Of a stretch of 64,000 nt of DNA, positions 61,287 to 64,000 are shown piece by piece. Source of the stretch: Antedon bifida (lineage: Eukaryota > Echinodermata > Crinoidea > Comatulida > Antedonidae); the NCBI GenBank assembly GCA_963402885.1, contig OY727100.1, forward strand, positions 3,286,001 to 3,350,000, written 5' to 3'. Below the pieces are notes generated by a model, which was not told the origin of the DNA, ran no database searches, and was given only the letters and a program-made list of their open reading frames with translations. The translations under genes were made by a program, and so were the position numbers. Each line of letters starts with the position of its first letter. The first letter of the stretch is position 1.

Positions 61287-64000
61287 ACTAGACATGAAAC
61301 TCGTCACTTTGACGAGTTAGTTATCCGCACCACGACAAACGGCACGTCATACGTTGGAATATTGCACACAGATAAAGATTATGGCATTATGACAAGAACT
61401 GAAAAATATATGCTGTTAGTGCTGAATTCTGTCAATTTTGTGTCATATAGTATATACATGCAAACAGTATAATCTGTATACATATTACATACAGTGTAGA
61501 ATAGGTGAAATTACGGGACCCGCCATTTATTCCAATTTTTAACATGGCGACGGTATCAAAATGAAACACTTAGATAGCAATTTCAGAAGAAAATTATCTC
61601 AGAAACAACATATTAACGTGTAGAAGAAATTTGAATACTTAAAATATAGATGCGCACCCTTTTAAATGTGATGAACTATTACGCAAAATATGAAAATACG
61701 ACTTTTTTTATTCAACTGGCCATATGATGACGTCACAACATCCGATTGGCAAAATGTTTACATGAATTCGTATCTACAATCCAATAGCTTCCAGAAAACG
61801 TTTTAATCGTGATTATCACGTTTTATTTTTACGAGCCATTACATATTAAAATTTACTGTAAAGATGAAATTAATTAACCACGTAATTAACATTTTTAGGC
61901 ATGATGACGTCATAAAAATTAAAATATTTTTATCTCATGATAAAGAAAGTTGATTGACCTACACAATATATAAATGTAGGAGAAAAAGGAATACAGATAA
62001 GCGTGATGCGCTCCATTGAATGTGATGAGCAATAACGAAAGAGACAAAAATCCTATATTTTACATTCGTGTGGCAATACGATGACGTCACAATGTTTTTT
62101 TAGCCTTATCGATGCATGATCCGATATCTACAACTCATCAACTTCTAGATTTTGTAATAAAAATAAACGGTTCACGGTTTACTTTAGAAACTATGACTGT
62201 TTAAAAAAAGACATAATTTTGACGATTTTTTAAGCTTTTTCATAAAAAACGCGCACAAATTGTCTAATTCAACGTGTTCGTATGGCGTTATTTAAACTGG
62301 AAAAGGTCTAAATTGTTTTCAAAATTACTAGAAAAGGCTTGAAAAATATAATTCAAGAGAAAAAAATATGTTTTTAACGCTACGTGCGCACCGCGTGCGT
62401 AATAAATTGCGCGCCCGTGGGAATTTTTGACATGCTCAAAATGACAAGAAACGCATAAAAAGTTGATTAGAAATTAATTTTGCGCATTTTGAAATTTTAA
62501 ATGCGCGTGCGCGCGTAACTTCTTGTGAAACATGCCATTTTTAATCCGTAGAAAGTTTGCCCCTGATATGACTTAAATTTTCACAAAGTGTCAAAACAAA
62601 GTTATGCTTTGTTTTTAGTCTATGATCAATCATAAAAAATCATAAAAACGCACGTAAGTCACGTTGCGCAACTCTGACGTCATTCAAAAATAGGAGGTGC
62701 ACAACTTCACGTAAATGCCCATATGTTGACAAAGTTATGAAATGTTATGTTTACAAGTTTTTGAGATACGTGAGACACAAAAATGGGGGAGAAAGAAATA
62801 AGAAAAAAACTAGACATGAAACTCGTCACTTTGACGAGTTAGTTATCCGCACGACAAACGCCACATGCACGCCATACGTTGGAATATTGCACACGGAAAA
62901 AGATTATGGCATTATGACCTGAACTGAAGACTATGATATGTTGTTATTGCTGAATTCTATTATTTTGATTCATATATAGTATACACAGTGTAATCTGTAT
63001 ACATATCACATACAGTGTAGAATAGGGGAAATTACGGGACCCGCTATTTATTGCAATTTTTAACATGTTGATGGTTTTAAAATGAAACGTGAAGGTAGCA
63101 ATTTTGGAAGGAAATTATCTCAGCAACAACATATTAGCGTGTAGAAGAAATTTGAATAGGTGAAATATTAATGCGCGCTCTTTTAAATGTAATGAACTAT
63201 GACGTAAAATATGAAAATACGACTTTTTATATTCAACTGGCCATATGATGACGTCACAACATCTGATTGGCAAAATGTTCACATGAATTTGTATCTACAA
63301 TCCAATAGTTTCCAGAAAACATTTTAATAATGATTATTACTTTTTATTCTGATGAGCTATAACAGATTGAAATTTACTATAAAGATGAAAATAAGTGACC
63401 CATGTTATTTACATTTTTAGACATGATGACGTCATAAAAATTAAATTATTTTTAACCCATGCGATAGATAGTTCATTGACCTAGAAAAAATAAAAATCGG
63501 GGTGAAAATGGAAAACGGGCAAGTGGAGATGCGCTCTATTAAATGTGATGCGCTGTGACGAAAGATACAAAATCCTATATTTTATATTTGGGTGGCCATA
63601 CGATGACGTCACAATGTCCGGTTAGCCATATTAATGCATGATCCGATATCTAAAACTCATCACCTTCCAGAATATGCAATATAAATAACTTTAACCGTTT
63701 AGTTTAGGAACTACGACTGTTTTAAAAAAGGCATAATTTTGACAAATTTTGACGATTTTTGTAACTTTTTCATCAAAAACACACGTAAGTTATCCAATTC
63801 AACGTGCCCGTATGACGTAATTTTAAGTCGAAATTGTTCAAAAATTGGTAAAATTACTAGAAAAGGCTGGAAAGACATAAATCACGTGAAAAAAATTGTT
63901 TTCAACGCTACGTGCGCACCGCGCGCGTAAAAAAATGCGCGCATGTGGGAATTTTTTACATGCTCAAAATGACATGAAACGCGCAGAAAGTTGATTAGAA
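61287..64000. repeat. Long direct repeat, 1522-bp period, running off the window
   Basis: Copy 1 is 61287-62808. Copy 2 starts at 62809 and reaches about 1190 bp before the window ends. Each begins ACTAGACATGAAACTCGTCA with a 9-bp hairpin (AACTCGTCA / TGACGAGTT, loop CTT), then AGTTAGTTATCCGCAC. Within a copy, a subunit of about 352 bp is repeated in diverged form (TTTAAATGTGATGAACTATTACG-like, CATATGATGACGTCACAA-like). TGACGTCA occurs several times per unit. No coding frame. It is either a long-period satellite or a tandem element array. Confidence 0.85.

Noticed and set aside
61287-61330. Hammerhead ribozyme suggested by GAAAC followed by a hairpin and GTT
   Set aside because: The GAAA-hairpin-GUH half is there, but no CUGANGA core or stem II precedes it in either repeat copy or on the other strand.

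Overview
The window looks like nuclear DNA from an invertebrate deuterostome, most plausibly an echinoderm. That is inference: the DNA is AT-rich, genes are split by many GT-AG introns of about 0.1-1 kb, TAGGCCTA-rich spacers and small inverted-repeat transposons abound, and the proteins resemble vertebrate families closely. Nothing prokaryotic is present. Five protein genes can be supported: two SAMHD1-type dNTPases (minus strand), a riboflavin transporter (plus), a very large CHD7/8-type chromatin remodeller (minus) and an intronless BTB-Kelch gene (plus). All splice models were built by hand; exon phases close to an exact multiple of three in each.  Layout. 1-6.1 kb: mostly non-coding, with a 1.72-kb non-autonomous inverted-repeat transposon, a tandem array and a decayed LINE tail. 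6.1-12.3 kb: SAMHD1 copy 1 (14 coding exons, 578 aa). 15.7-23.6 kb: SAMHD1 copy 2 (15 coding exons, 586 aa), head-to-tail with copy 1 and swollen by minisatellites in its introns. 24.3-25.8 kb: SLC52A-type transporter with one 81-nt intron that happens to stay open in frame. 29.1-53.6 kb: CHD7/8-type gene (38 coding exons, 2966 aa). 56.4-58.1 kb: BTB-BACK-Kelch gene. 61.3-64.0 kb: a long direct repeat with a 1522-bp period that runs off the window end.  The most notable content is not protein-coding. The introns of the CHD7/8 gene carry 16 box C/D snoRNA-like genes on the same strand as the host, one per intron, in four sequence families (3, 4, 5 and 4 copies). One family has a guide that matches U6 snRNA around A53, the target of vertebrate SNORD8/SNORD9, which also live in CHD8 introns, so the host-guest pairing appears to be very old. 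A second family carries a SNORD21-like guide for 28S rRNA. A third matches 28S UCUAACACG, and a fourth probably matches 28S UCAAAGUGAAG.  The same introns are filled with about 18 copies of one TA-flanked foldback MITE, further MITE families, tRNA-derived SINE pieces, and two independent partial-exon duplications that copy a 3' splice site plus the first part of its exon.
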